Notes: generated from the letters alone by a model not told the origin. Numbered from the stretch's first letter, positions 47,725 through 60,418 are shown. The stretch is 64,000 bases of DNA from Hypericum androsaemum (GCA_963995505.1 OZ023181.1:25106366-25170365), one strand, 5' to 3'. Program-made: numbers and translations.

Positions 47725-49577
47725 CGGTGACCTATTTTCCGGCTTCTTGTGATCCCTGTGTGTGTACTTGATAGAGTATGAAGATGGGGTTGCGTTTCTT
47801 CTATGTGTGTGTCGGTCAATGTAGGCGTTTTTGTCGTAGGTTGCAGTGTGTGTGTGTGATTCATAAGTTTTTAAGCGCTGGTGTCTGTTTGGTCTGGTGC
47901 GTGTGTATACAATAATATAAATGGGTGACCAACTCATGTATGGTCTGATGGAAACGGTGTTAGTCTTTAAGCATGAGATAAGAGGATCGAATTTCATAAC
48001 CGTTTAAAATCCAAAATTGTGGAAATAATTTAAATCTCAACAAAAAAATAAATAAATGCGTCTCTATAATATAGTGAGGGAGAGGGATTCCACCCAAAAT
48101 AAATATTGAGAGGGAGAGAAGACGAGGAGGGGTGTTATTTTTTTACACTTATTTCATATATTAACTGTATAATCTCGATACAATAAATATTTAAGTTTTT
48201 CTAGTGGGTCGATGAAGTGATCAATTGGTTGAATGGGGAGTTTAATAAAAAAAAATTATTTGTAAATTTAACTTTAGAGAGTTAGGTTAGATTCCAGAGC
48301 TTTATACTACATTAGACTTTGTTTCTCAACTAACCAAGATTTTTTTATTTTTGCAAGGGATAAAAATAGAGACACCAACTCCTGAAAAACGAGTTAAGAT
48401 TCGTTGTCATCTTACTCACGAATAATCGGGGGTGTGATTTGGGTGGGAGGAGATTGTACAAAGGAAATGGGGTGGACTTGGGTTTCCATGTAGTGAGGAG
48501 CACGGAGGGAGCATGAGAATCTTTCACTTGTCTTGTATGCCACCACACGCAGAAGTTTCTTCGATTGGACATAATCTGCCTTGCTCTGCTTTCATAGTGG
48601 TAGGAAATAGACTTCTTGTCCAATATAGAGTTGAATGATGAAAAGCTCTTCCTAATACTATTTGTTGATTACCAAATGACTAGAAGGGGATCTCTGTGTT
48701 GTAATGTCTCGGGTACATGTACAACAACACATGGAGATCGATGTATACACGAGGAGCTGTTGATGTCAAACCAGGACTTTGTTTATAAGTTAATGTTGTA
48801 TTTGATCGATTGTTCACCAAAGTACATCAAAAGTATCTGATAATGTCTATCAACAGTACTGCAGTGATAGACATTATCTGGCAACAGACACTAAAATATC
48901 ACCAAAATAGTCAATCAAAAAATGTCTGAATATACACCAAGAAGGGCAAAAACCTATCTCAAAACCTGGCAATTATCAAAATTAAAGAGGATCGAAAGAC
49001 CAGTTTAGCTCCGAGCCACGAGTCACTTCCTTAATCGCGTGAAGAATAGACGGGGTATCCTCAAACGAAAGCTCCTCCCGAATGTCAGACTAGAACTTAC
49101 AATCTCTATAATTGTATTTATCCTTATAATTGTTATTTTTTTACTCCAAATAATACTGAAACTCTTCTAATCAATGAAATATTTTTAAGCCACTGCTAAA
49201 AAAAAGTGTTTAGAGAGAAAGGCAACATTTCACAAATATGGAATTGCTTTTTCCTTTGGTTTGGTAAGGTATACTGATACAATGTCACACTACTCTTTTG
49301 GTCATCTGATCCGAAGAGTGTTGTCTTCAGTTTATTTAGAACATCTTCTTACCTTCTTTTTCTTCTTCCCTGGTTAATATATTAGCAATGCTTGCCTATA
49401 AAGTCGATTTCTTCACATTTTTATCCCATGCAAGTTAATGTGAAGGGGTCGGACGTCTATAATAATATCCAATATTATCAACTAGTGTGAAACAAGTGTG
49501 AACAGAACTAGCTTGTATCCTTCTTTTCAAACTTGCCAGCCGTTACAAGCTCTCAACTGATAGGCTAGTTTAGCTAC
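47725..49577. other. AZG1 promoter side and intergenic
   Basis: 5' UTR-like sequence with (TG)n tracts lies near 47757-47854, then AT-rich DNA without a recognisable gene. A perfect hairpin at 48839-48878 is listed separately. Confidence 0.5.
48839..48878. repeat. Perfect 14-bp inverted repeat (hairpin)
   Basis: GATAATGTCTATCA (48839-48852) is followed, after a 12-base loop containing the palindrome CAGTACTG, by its exact complement TGATAGACATTATC (48865-48878). It is not followed by a T-run and is not in an obvious transcript. Confidence 0.9.
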
Positions 49578-49586
49578 CACCTCTGC

Positions 49587-51104
49587 GAGGTTGGATTCAG
49601 TACATAATGCAAAATTATGTACCGTCCAAATCAAAGGAAGCAGTAATGGCATAATTGTAAAAAGAAAAAAGAAGAAGAGTCAAACTTGGTATTTGAAATT
49701 CAAACAACCAGCCCTATTAATTAGGATGCAGTTGTGGGAATAAATCTGCTCCTAATAATCATGGTTTTCTATTCAAAAAGAGAAAATCAAGAAACCAATT
49801 TAATCACTTGCCATTTTGTATCACGGAAGACAAATAAATGATGATTTGTACCATTTATTAAATACTAACTGGTAATTAGAGTATTATTAAATATTAACTG
49901 GGCATGCCATTTATCATGACATGCCTATTGTCATAATCGCATATGCTCATTTGTCGTAATCGGACATGTCATTTATATCATAACCTGAGCATGTCATTTA
50001 TCTTAACCGGACATGCCGTTTATCGTAACCGGACATGCCGTTTATCATAACCGGACATGTCTTTTATTATAGTCAGGCATGTCATTTATCGTAACTGGGC
50101 ATGCCGTTTATCTTAACCGGACATGCCGTTAATTTAAACTGGACATGTCATTTTTAGTGTAACCCAGGCATGTCGTTTATCTTAACCGGACATGCCGTTA
50201 ATTTTAACCGGACATGTCATTTTTAGCGTAACCCAGACATGCCGTTTATTTTAACCGGGCATGCCATCTATTATAACCGGGTATGTCATTTATCATTATC
50301 AGGCATGCCGTTTATCGCACTTGGGCATGTAATTAATCGTAACTAGACATGCCATTTATTTTAATCCGGCATGTCATTTATCTTAACAAGACATGACATT
50401 TATCGAAGCCGAGAAAAACAAATACCAATTCATTCAAATCAGAACAAGGCTCACAAAGTAAGATCGAAACCCAGGCCTCTGTCACAATCACCACAGTCGA
50501 AGTCAACCCGATCATCAATTCATCATCATCATTAATAAAATCGTTAGCTTTGACCAACACAACAACACCTGGGTAGAATGAAAATACAATTGTAAACGGC
50601 AGAGAGGCCTTGCAGAAGGTGACGACGGCGATTGCCTAACAGAAGAAGGCGACGACGACGTCGGAGGAAAAGAAGGAAGGCCGGATGCGGGAGATCCAAG
50701 AGAGGCGGGATGAACCCTAAAATAACTAAAAAGAGAAAAAAATAACCTAACCTCAAAGCAGTCAAACACGAATCAACGAAAAGGTCAAAAAATTATGGAC
50801 GGCGAGAGTGAAACTGAGAAGAAATTGGTCTCGCATTTTTCAGAGTGATTCAAAATCAAAATGGAGGCGAAAATAGTTTTCCGGAATTTTCTCTCATAAA
50901 TTTTAAATAATTTTCTCTTCCTTAGATGTGAACATGAGAGAGAAGGAAATGATTGGTCTATTTGTGTATGTTAAATGTCTAAAATGCCCCTCTTTATTCT
51001 CTTCCATCCGATCTAAGAAAAAGGGGATAGTACACATCCGACGATCCATAATGGATTATGTACCGTACATAACCACTTTAGTGGTATGCACTGAATCCAA
51101 CTTG
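49587..51104. mobile_element. Non-autonomous Mutator-like element with 9-bp target duplication
   Basis: A 1518-bp element. The left end (GAGGTTGGATTCAGTACATA) is the inverse of the right end (complement reads CAAGTTGGATTCAGTGCATA). An exact 9-bp duplication CACCTCTGC flanks it at 49578-49586 and 51105-51113, the length typical of Mutator transposons. The interior holds the minisatellite at 49895-50405 and a GC-rich block at about 50600-50720 that could be captured genic sequence. No transposase is recognised. Confidence 0.88.
49895..50405. repeat. Minisatellite of 20-25-bp units (CCGGACATGCCGTTTATC...)
   Basis: More than 20 copies of a unit like TAACCGGACATGCCGTTTAT occur, with alternating GCATGTCATTTATC variants and small length changes. 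It lies wholly inside the Mutator-like element at 49587-51104. Confidence 0.92.
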
Positions 51105-51113
51105 CACCTCTGC

Positions 51114-52009
51114 AGGGTCAATGTTTTGAGCTTAATATTATGATTTTAGTTGGTGACAACTCAATTCAATATTCCAACTTAATTGGATTTCAATTTTCTT
51201 GCAGTCCCTAGTCCATATATATATGCATATATCTGTCCCCAATCAAAATTTGGTTTGAAGATTTTTATCAAATTTAATAGTCTAATCATACTTAGATTTA
51301 TAATAATTAAACACAATAAATCTTCTCCGTATGGATCAAAATATTGAGCAAATGGGATAAATGGCGTAGGAAAATTTATGGAGATGAAAATTAATGTAAT
51401 ATCCTGGCTGAAAACAATAGTTGCATAGTTGTATAGATCGCTTTCATTTTTAGTGCATTATTTCGACTATGACCATCCTTGATCATCATTGAGATGTTTA
51501 ATTAATGGACCACTTTCTCAAATTAACCAGCAAAAAGCACTCGCAATGTCTATTCCCTATTGCATTTTGCGAAGAGCACTTCCTTGTTTTGTCCATATAG
51601 AGAGGGAATTAATTGTTAATAGTCACGCGTGGGGTCTTGTGAGATTTGTTCTTCAAATTTGGTGTTATTGAAATTACTAATTTTTTGATACTCATTACCG
51701 ACTATCAAGATATCAGATAATAAAAGGTGATAAAGTATATGCCCATTTAAAAAATTGCAAACAGTTCTTCCTTGTTTTGTCCCGGTAGAGAAGAGTTTAA
51801 TTGTTAATTGCCATGTAATGAGTTTATTTTATTTTATCTTCAATTTTTTTAAATAATTGACTAATTATCTAGATTCAAACTAAACAAAACTATAATTATT
51901 GCAATATTTTCTTACAAAATTCTAACACAATTATATCCAAATCAAATTTAACCTATAAAATTGGAACAACTCGTATTTGTATTGTAGGTTTGTTTAATGG
52001 TTGCCTAAC
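51114..52009. other. AT-rich intergenic with a diverged duplication
   Basis: 'cttccttgttttgtcc..tagagag.g.a.ttaattgttaat' occurs at about 51570-51620 and again at about 51767-51812, suggesting an old local duplication. No gene is seen. Confidence 0.5.
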
Positions 52010-52022
52010 GTGTGATAAATCT

Positions 52023-53158
52023 TCATAAAAAGGCAAATTACCCTTAGGTCCCTGGCTTATGTCGTAATTAAGACTAGGGTCCCTGCTATTCAAAATATTA
52101 TTTTGCCGTCCATATTTTTTTGTAAAAATATTGGTCTCGGGTCCCTGGCTGACGTCAGCATTCATTTTTTTCTTTTTTTTGTCATGGAAATGACCAAAAT
52201 ATCATTGAACGAAAAAAATAAAAATTCTGAACAAGAACAACATGAGAACTAACCAAGAACGTCATGAACACTAACCCAGAAACAAGAATAAACTAACAAA
52301 TATCTGAGAACATCAAGAACAAAAAAATACAAGACCCACTAGATCCAGGAACATCTTCGATTGATTCCAACAAACATCCAACGAACATCACCGGTGGTGA
52401 GGCCCTTGAGGCGATGGAGGCTTGTGGTAGGGAGATCTGTATTCCCTTCAGGACAAAGACACAAACAAGCCTACATCGACATCGATTTCACTCTAAAGGC
52501 TCCAGATTGCTCTTTCACTTTTCGATCGAGCCTCGCCCTCGCCGGCTCGTCCTCTCCTGCCACTGCTCACTAGCTTTCTTCGTCGGCTCTCCGGCCGTCG
52601 TTCATCGAGGAGGGAGGGAGATCATGGTCGTGGCCGTCGTCGAGAGCAGGAGATCTTCGTCGTCGTTGAGAAAGGGAGAGCTTCATCTTCGCTAAAAGCT
52701 TTCCGATTCCTTTAATGGATTTTCTGGGCAAAAGGGAAATCCTTTAATGGGGTTTTTTTTCCTGGGTTTGTCTTTCGAGGAGATTTCCTCGTTGCGAGTT
52801 GGAAGGGATTTTTTTTAAAGGAAGTTGGAAGGGACTTGATGTTCAAGGGATTTGATGTTAGAGAAGAAGAAGGAAATTAAAATGGAAAATTTTGTTTTAT
52901 TGGTTTGTTGTTTTGTTGTTGGTGGATGTGATTTCTGGGTTGTTCTTGAAGGTTGAAGGTGATAAAAAAATTTAGGTTAAGGATATATTCGTCATTTTCA
53001 TGACAAATAAAGGAAAAAATGAATGCTGACGTCAGCTAGGGACCCAAGACCAACGTTTTTATAAAAATCAGGGATGGCAAAATAATATTTCAAATAGTAG
53101 GGACCCTAGTCTTAGTTACGACATAAGCCAGGGACCTGAGGGCAATTTGTCAAAAAGA
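52023..53158. mobile_element. Long inverted-repeat element, possibly carrying captured sequence
   Basis: Arms at about 52023-52172 and 53008-53158 are inverted copies of about 145 bp at high identity (AGGTCCCTGGCTTATGTCGTA; GCTGACGTCAGCATTCATTT). A 13-bp direct repeat GTGTGATAAATCT flanks the element at 52010-52022 and 53159-53171. The interior (52380-52700) is GC-rich with a frame at 52414-52695 but no recognisable protein. The left arm is homologous to the small MITE at 20111-20318. No transposase is visible. Confidence 0.87.
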
Positions 53159-53171
53159 GTGTGATAAATCT

Positions 53172-55836
53172 ACTAAAAAACATTTGATAAATGATTTGGT
53201 TGTACGAAAAGGAAAATAAAGAATTGCGGCCAAAATGATTGCAAAGGGTAAACGGGTGTCGATGATTGAGAAGTGATGGGCCTACAGCCCCAAGTTGTAT
53301 GGCTCTGATTGGTCCACAAGTACAATTCCAATCCTCTTTTTTCAAAAAATTAAGAAAGTGCAGAACATAAACAAAAATGGATCACACCACCCTTTTATTC
53401 CTAGTAAAAGATGATTTGAGCTCAAAGTACGATCAAGAATTGATCGATTCAAAATGTCTCTTTTTTTTTCTTCTCGAAGACTTCATATCTTTAAGCAAGT
53501 TTTTGAAGCTATGGAATAAAATTACAGTGATTAGAATAATGAAACTTGGAAAAAATATCAGAACAGCAAGATATAACGCTTCCTTGCCCTTTTCTTTATA
53601 TATGACTGATTTATTATCAACAAAATTATTAATTTCTATTTTTTAAGGAAAAAATAAAACCATAAGATTTTATTTTATTTCTTTACGTGCTAGGTATCAT
53701 GTCAGCATTCGCTAGGTTGACACGCATCATCATGTGAATCTGCATTTTAGAAAGGTTTCCTTATGTATGATAGAGATGTTTATGCCATGGATGGGATTAG
53801 CCATCTCTTTCTATTATCTATCATGTATCTGGCACGAAGCCCATACATTTATAAGTAGCCATCCTAGGATGGGAGGTACCAGAAGAAGAACATACCGTAC
53901 ACGGGAAAGGATTCTCCCCCAATATTATGAATTCCGACATATGTATACTTCCAATCTTCGCCACGTATGTTGAGTCGGAACATTTAGCAATAAGATGGAT
54001 CATTGAGTGACTTGTTTCTGCTGTCTGTCTGTCTGTCGGGACAGGAACCCCCTTTCTTGGGGGGCCTACATCAACCTAAAACGAGGATAACAAATTAGAC
54101 TTAATACGTGACCTTGCAGATTTAATCCGAAACCGTCTCAATCTAGTTCCAACCCATGGGGACTAATACAAATCAATATCACTTCACATTCAAACCAATA
54201 TCATTTGTAAGTTATTGACCATCAGATTTAAAGATAATAAAATTTGATAGTCCAAATTTAGTCCCCTCCGTATGAATATCTTTTATGTAGTCCCCACTGA
54301 ATATGAAACCGTCTCAATCAGACTGAATATGAAACCGTCTCAATCGGGCTTCGTGTTTCCCTACCATATTATAGAAAATGAATAATTCATAGTTAAAAAA
54401 ACCGATTAATCATATAAATAGAGTGATTTTTTAATAGTATTATATATATTATGTTCACAGTATTTAAATTTGAGATCCTATTTAAGATAACCTAAAAATT
54501 CTTAACATCTATTTGAGATGTGAAAGTGGGGTTTAGGGTACACGTTAATGGAGATGATTAGTGTAGGTGACCTGAATCAGGAATATATTATGTACCTTCA
54601 ATGTATCAGATTAAATATAGAATCACAAAGGTGATGCTAACGGTTTCTCTAGGATAGGATTATGCGATTATCAAATAATTTCCAGCGAATCAGTGTTATC
54701 CAACCACACATTACAAGGTGTAGCTATCTCTTAATAATAAATCACTTGTCTCTTGGGGTTTATTCGTCTTATCCACAAAACACCAAGATCAATTAGAGTG
54801 GGGCCCTTCTCATTAGTGGGCTTCGATGATTGGTCGCCAACATTGGCGTAAAATTCCACTAGTTACCAATAATCTACATCCTGGAAATCTATTCAGGGCC
54901 CCAGGAATATGCTTTAGCCGGTGAAGGAGAGTAGGTTATGACATTGTGAGTTCAATCATCTAAGTATTTAGATTAATTAATATAAACTTACTCTAACTTA
55001 ATCACAGGGATTCAAGCTGTAAAACATACTATCTAAAGTACATCATTCAGGAGAAGTGAGTACACGTTGATACCCAAAGATCATACCAATCATAATTAAG
55101 GGGATCAAGAAGAGTAGCATTTATAATATCTTTTTCCCTTTCAAAATCATACTATCTAAAGTTCTACCAAATCAACGAATTCGGGTTAGAGTCAGCTCAG
55201 ACAAAATATAAAGAGAACTTTGTTTGCCGAGTTTTAACAAACTTAGAGCCCCTCCCATTGTACGTACAAAATAAAATAGCTAGCAGAAACGAGAAAAATA
55301 TTGTCCATTATTTATTATAAGAATAAAGATCAAATAACCTCTCATACTTGTTAATAAAATGCAATTAGTACTCTATACTAGAATGGCTCATATATCACCT
55401 TAATCTTTTAAAAATGAAACAATAACACACTCTCTTCAATTTTAATGACACAGGCCAACAACAAAAAACATGCGTGTTGTTTGTTCCAATTTTGAGAGTA
55501 AATGGTGGAAAAGTTCCCAGTCCTTGCCGTCCAAGGCGGAGGCAGCTGCGAGGCCCACCACCGCCTTCTCTTCGAAGGTTGATCAGACGGGACGGCTCCC
55601 AGGCAGGCAATCTTAGGTGGGTCGTACCATTTCTCTTTTTGGTGGATTTCTTTTCTTAAGAGCAGCAAAGCAACTGACAGGAGTAACGAGGGAGGATATG
55701 CTTCCCGCCAAGACTTGGGATCTAAATCCTCAAACGATGGTAATGAGTAACATTTTGGCTCCTCTCTTCGATTCAATCAGGTGGTACCACAAGAGAAGAG
55801 AAGAGAAGAGAAGAGATAAAACCGAGTAAGAGCCAA
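53172..55836. other. AT-rich intergenic downstream of TNL-B
   Basis: No gene is recognised. The right end contains the presumed TNL-B 3' UTR and an (AGAAG)n tract at about 55793-55816. (CTGT)n occurs near 54018-54036. Confidence 0.5.
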
Positions 55837-58800
55837 TTAAAGAATGTCCGATTCTGGCACATTACCAAAGTACTCTCCTCCATAGTGATAATCGGTTTTC
55901 AAATTCCCACGGTGGCTCGGGTTACCAATGTTATAGAAGCCTGGGAGCCCCTCCTCATAAGTAGACCACTCCACATCAAGCATCTGGTACCAACTACACC
56001 TACTCATCGCCTGCTCCTCTTCATCATCATCTTCTGTGGCCAAACATATTCCATAACTCCTCACATCCACGTCGTCAGTAGCCGGCTCCACTTGGATAAA
56101 CAAGGTGTCCCCTGCCTCGATCTGGCCCGTTAACTTCCAGTGGCTCAACCACATCATGTCCACCTCGTTAGCTATTGCATAAGCCATCGGATTATTCATC
56201 CACATCAGTTTCTTGGACTCGCCGTTCTGCACACACATCATTACACGGATTGGGTAGTTGGTGTACTTCCCTCTGGTTCTGTACAAGATGCATAGATTGA
56301 CGCCAATTATCCTACGCCCCGGCTTCGGTTTGATAAGAAACATTCTCTCTCTTACTTCATGCTCGTACCCCTCTGGGACCTTGCTTCCTCGAGCAAACAA
56401 GTTGAGAGTGCCACAATGGAACACCACCAATTGGTCCTGTTCCATCAAGAAAACATACAACTCACAAGAAGCATTTCCTTTTTTGCCTTCGATGATCAAA
56501 ACTAGAATTGCATCTACATCACCTAACAAAGAGCGAGGATTGTAATTTGAAGAACATTGCATATATCAAGTACAAAACGAACTGGACAAAGGGTGAAACC
56601 TGAACCAGGGTCTTCTTTATCACTCCTGTGAAAGTATTGGCCACTTCGATTTCATAGCTTGCAGCAGCAGAGAAATTCCAGTCGTACAATTTAAGGGCAC
56701 TCATCATTTGTATGCCCTCGCTTGTCACTGCCTCAAATCTTGTAGCTTCTCCGATCTGAACTAGATTCACACATCCCACTGCACACAATACCATCGCAGG
56801 TCTAACAATGCCATCAATCTTTTTCAAAGATGTGCAGTTCCAAACGTTCAGTTTCTCCAGCCCATTCGGGAGCTTTCTAACAACTTCAAGGTGCTCACAA
56901 TGGTGAAGTTTAAGAGACTGCAGCGAGAGGAATGCACCAAGAGCTTCCGGCATGGCAGTAAAAAGGTTTTGACTCAGATCTAAATCCTCCAAGGATGGTA
57001 GCTTCACGAGATCATCGATAACCTTTTCGTCAGATAGATTGCATTTGCAAAGATTCAACTTAACTAAAGAAAGAAATACTGCAGAAAAGGAGTAACCAGG
57101 TGACTCTGCCATGAGTCGATCCATTGCGGTTTCATAAGCGCAAAGCTCCTTTACTGATTCAATCCTTCTGTTTGGCATTGCATGCAGTGCTGTGCAGCCT
57201 GATATATCCAGTCTGACAAGTGCTCCCAATGCCGGTAGCTCTTCGAGACTACAACACCTTTGTAAACTAAGTAGAACAAGACTTGCTAGGATTCCAATGG
57301 ATGAATCAATCTTAACAAGACCTGTGCAATCTTCTAGAATCAATCTCTCCAAATTTGGGACACGGAGACGAGTGAAATCAGGGGTCTTCACCAGCATAGG
57401 GGAACGACTGAGGTTGAGGACTTTCAACTGGCTGAGAGACTGAAAACAAAAAGAAAAATTGTTTGAAGGGTGAGCTAACTTTACCAATTACATAACTTCA
57501 AGTAGTCTAGTGTAGCCACATTCTTGCATCAGATGCAATCAACAGAAGTTGCAGAAATCTGTGCAGAAAGGGAAGGAGTGTGACGTGTTTTACCCGGCCT
57601 TCATTCCAAAGCTTTAAGCTACAATTGTGCAATTCAAGAACTACCAGGTGCTTCAAGGAATTATCATCTGGAAACAGAGGTAAAGATATTCCAACAAAGG
57701 ACAACCAAACCAAGCCTTTCGGGAATTTGTCAAAATCTCCTCTGAGATCTATGTCAACAAGTTTTAGTAGCTTCAACATGGTCATTCCTGTGAATGCCTC
57801 CGTTTTGAATTCCATCTCACTTGCTGAATCGGCCGGTACTTCTTTCCCGTCGAGGATGAAGCTTCTTATATGCCTTGTTCCCTGATGAAGGAAAGAGAAA
57901 AATAAGAGCAGAGTAGGTAAAAAAGGGGCATAACCGCATCAATTGCCAATACCCGCAAGACAAGGGACATGAACTGTTTTGCTTACATTACACTCTGTGA
58001 ATAATTCAATTGCATCCTCAGGAGAGCAAATGTTGCTAAGCTCTTCCACAAAGACAGCTTTTCTGTGAACAATTTCTCTTCCCATTTCTATAGTAGATTG
58101 ATCCATGGTCACTTTGTTTTTGGTATCAACCGATACCAAATGCCTGCTTCGAAGCCTATCAAACCCGCCTTCCATGTACAAGTTGCAACTATTTAGTACT
58201 GAATCCACATGATCAAGATCCGTTCCAGCATAGAAACATGCTATGTCAAAGAACAGCTTCTTATCATTCATTTTCAGGGAGGCAAAGCTTGCTTCAAGGT
58301 CATTGATCAACTTCGGATCCTCATTTATGTCAGGTACCAATCCATCCCAGTGATCCATACCCAAGGAAGATGACAATGAAGCGAATTTCTCAAGAGCCAA
58401 AGGGATTCCACGACAGTATCTTAAAGCAGCCATAACATGCCTTTCACATCCTTCTAGAGGTCTAGGTGTTCCAAAAGCATGCCAACTGAAAAGCTCGAGT
58501 GATAGGATCGGGACCAGAGGCTCTACACGAAACTTCACACAGAAATGATTCCCAAGCAAATTTTCGTTCACAGACGTAACAATCACTTTGCTTCCACGCT
58601 CAAGATATTCGGGGCCTGGAATCAATTTAAAGAAGTGATCTGCTTGATCCAAATCCGCAAGGACGATCAACACTCGCTTGTTTTTCAGAGCTGCTTTGAT
58701 CCCTGCTAGTCCTTCTGATTCACTTGTAATGGTGCTCTTTCCTTTCTGGTTTCTGAGTCTGGAGAGAAGTTGGCATTGTAACTTGACAATACCATCAGAT

Positions 58801-59706
58801 GGTTTGGAATTCTCCCCGACTTTGTCGAAAAATGCAGTGGCATCAAAGTCTCTGTAGTTCTTGTTGGAGACAACAGCAACAATTGTCTTCTTGCCGATCC
58901 CGTGCCCTCCGTGGAGCAAGGCGATTTGCTTGTCATGCGACTGATTTTGCACCCAAACATGAAGATGGATAAAACGATGCGGTTTGCCAACCACATGGGA
59001 AGGAATATCCAATATCACCAGATTTGCCAAGCGCCTTGCATCATCAACCACCTCTCTGATAAATTCTGATTGGTATCTGCAGATCCCGACATGGTAAATA
59101 GTAAATATGCTTGAAGTGCATGGTCGGTGCGAGTAGGAGTGTTGAGTCGAAAGGGAGAGAGAGAGAGATCACACTGTACCCTATTTCATAGGCATGATGA
59201 CCTGTAATCTCAGCAACTTCTCGTATGGCTTTCCTCCATCCATCCAGTTTGCGCTTGAGATCTTCCAGCTCCTCTCCCTGGAGACTCTCCAACTTCTCCT
59301 CGTGCTTCCCAAAGGACTCAGCGTAGACCTCGGCTAAGTTATCAGGGTTGACCTTGAAGAAGACAGGCAACACTTGGACCTCCTCTCTCCTCCTGCGCTC
59401 CATGAACATGGCAAGTTCGTCCAGGCAGTAACTCGAAGACGCCAAGTCCTTGGAGAATATGATGACGGCCACGTTGGACTCAAGGATGGCCTTCTGGATC
59501 TCCAACTCGAAATCCAATCCCCTCTTGATGTCATCATCGTCCCGGAAGGTGTAGAGGCCAGAGTTGACGAGTTCATTGTAGAGCCAGTCGGCGAAATCAT
59601 AGCGGACGTCGGCACCTCTGAAGCTGAGGAAGGCGTGGTAAGTGTAGTTAGAAGTAGTAGTAGTAGAAGAAGAAGAAGAAGACGACTGTGTCCCAATATT
59701 ATCCAT
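55837..59706 (-). CDS. TIR-NB-ARC-LRR immune receptor with C-JID domain (TNL-B)
   Basis: Paralogue of TNL-A with the same five-exon plan. Exons on the minus strand are 59706-59180, 59076-57987, 57881-57594, 57439-56600 and 56436-55837, giving 3345 bp and 1114 residues. A Ser/Thr run (residues 8-19) precedes the TIR domain (about 22-175; FLSFRG; SSSYCLDELAMF with presumed catalytic Glu at 97). NB-ARC has P-loop GGHGIGKKT (232-240), kinase-2 VLIVLADLD (near 311), GSKVIVTS, GIPLALEKF, LFFDIACFYAG and MDQ at the MHD position. LRRs follow, then the C-JID exon (VVFHCGTLNLFARGSKVPEGY...). The P-loop, kinase-2 and MHD departures are the same as in TNL-A, which implies selection or shared ancestry. 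The frame is open throughout. It faces TNL-A across the conserved gene block. Confidence 0.92.
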
Positions 59707-60414
59707 TGCGTGGTTCAGTTAATGAAAAGAGTGGGATGGATTGCCTTGATCATTGATTCAGCTGAGCTGCTAATTAACGATGTCCAGATTAGGTTCAGAA
59801 AAACGAGCCCTCCCATTTTTTTTATTTATTCTTGCTTGAAATGGTTGCCTAGTACACGATGGTTGACTTTGTAGTTTAAGATTATCGGACTGTCACTCAA
59901 ACTTACATACAACTGGCTAATTTAATTAGTAAATACGATAAAAATTAGGGGAACCTGCTTATAGGAAGTGTGCGCTCTGATTCCAGAAGAAGAAGAAGAA
60001 GAAGGGAATGGCTGGGCGAGGAAGGATTATTGGTTTGGTCTTTGGGATTATTAAGTTCCAAAGAAACAAATGGGCTGGGCTTGCAGTATTATTGTGTGTG
60101 TTACCTGCGGATAACGTGAATGAAAAAGACAACTTAAAACATGCAAAACAGCAACTTTAAAATAAAATAAAATAAACAGACAAAAAAAAATGACAACCAG
60201 ATGCAAGTAGTCGAAATTAGTTACTAGTGCGTATGTAGGTTCCACAAAGAAAGGCCCCAAATTGACGTAACCTAAAAAAATGACCTACTAAGGTAACGTA
60301 TCAAATCGAGCAAATAAATTGTCCAGTCTTTTTTTTTTGAGGAAAAAATAAATTATCCATTCTCGGTATCTAAGTAAACATAACTAGTTACTACCTAAAA
60401 TCGCGAGATCTACG

Positions 60415-60415
<1 letters not shown>
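59707..60415. other. Upstream region of TNL-B
   Basis: Presumed promoter. An (AGA)n tract lies near 59987-60003. No gene is seen. Confidence 0.45.

Positions 60416-60418
<3 letters not shown>

Noticed and set aside
47725..47997. N-terminal extension of AZG1 to position 47997
   Set aside because: The frame is open, but the translated text is His/Thr-rich UTR-like and the family begins close to MGEPGIS. The downstream ATG at 47724 gives the expected length.
49895..50405. CRISPR-like array of short repeats
   Set aside because: The units are head-to-tail without unique spacers and lie inside a plant DNA transposon. It is a minisatellite.
53821..54003. Short frames near 53.8 kb
   Set aside because: They are isolated, under 80 residues, not domain-like and not supported by flanking splice signals.
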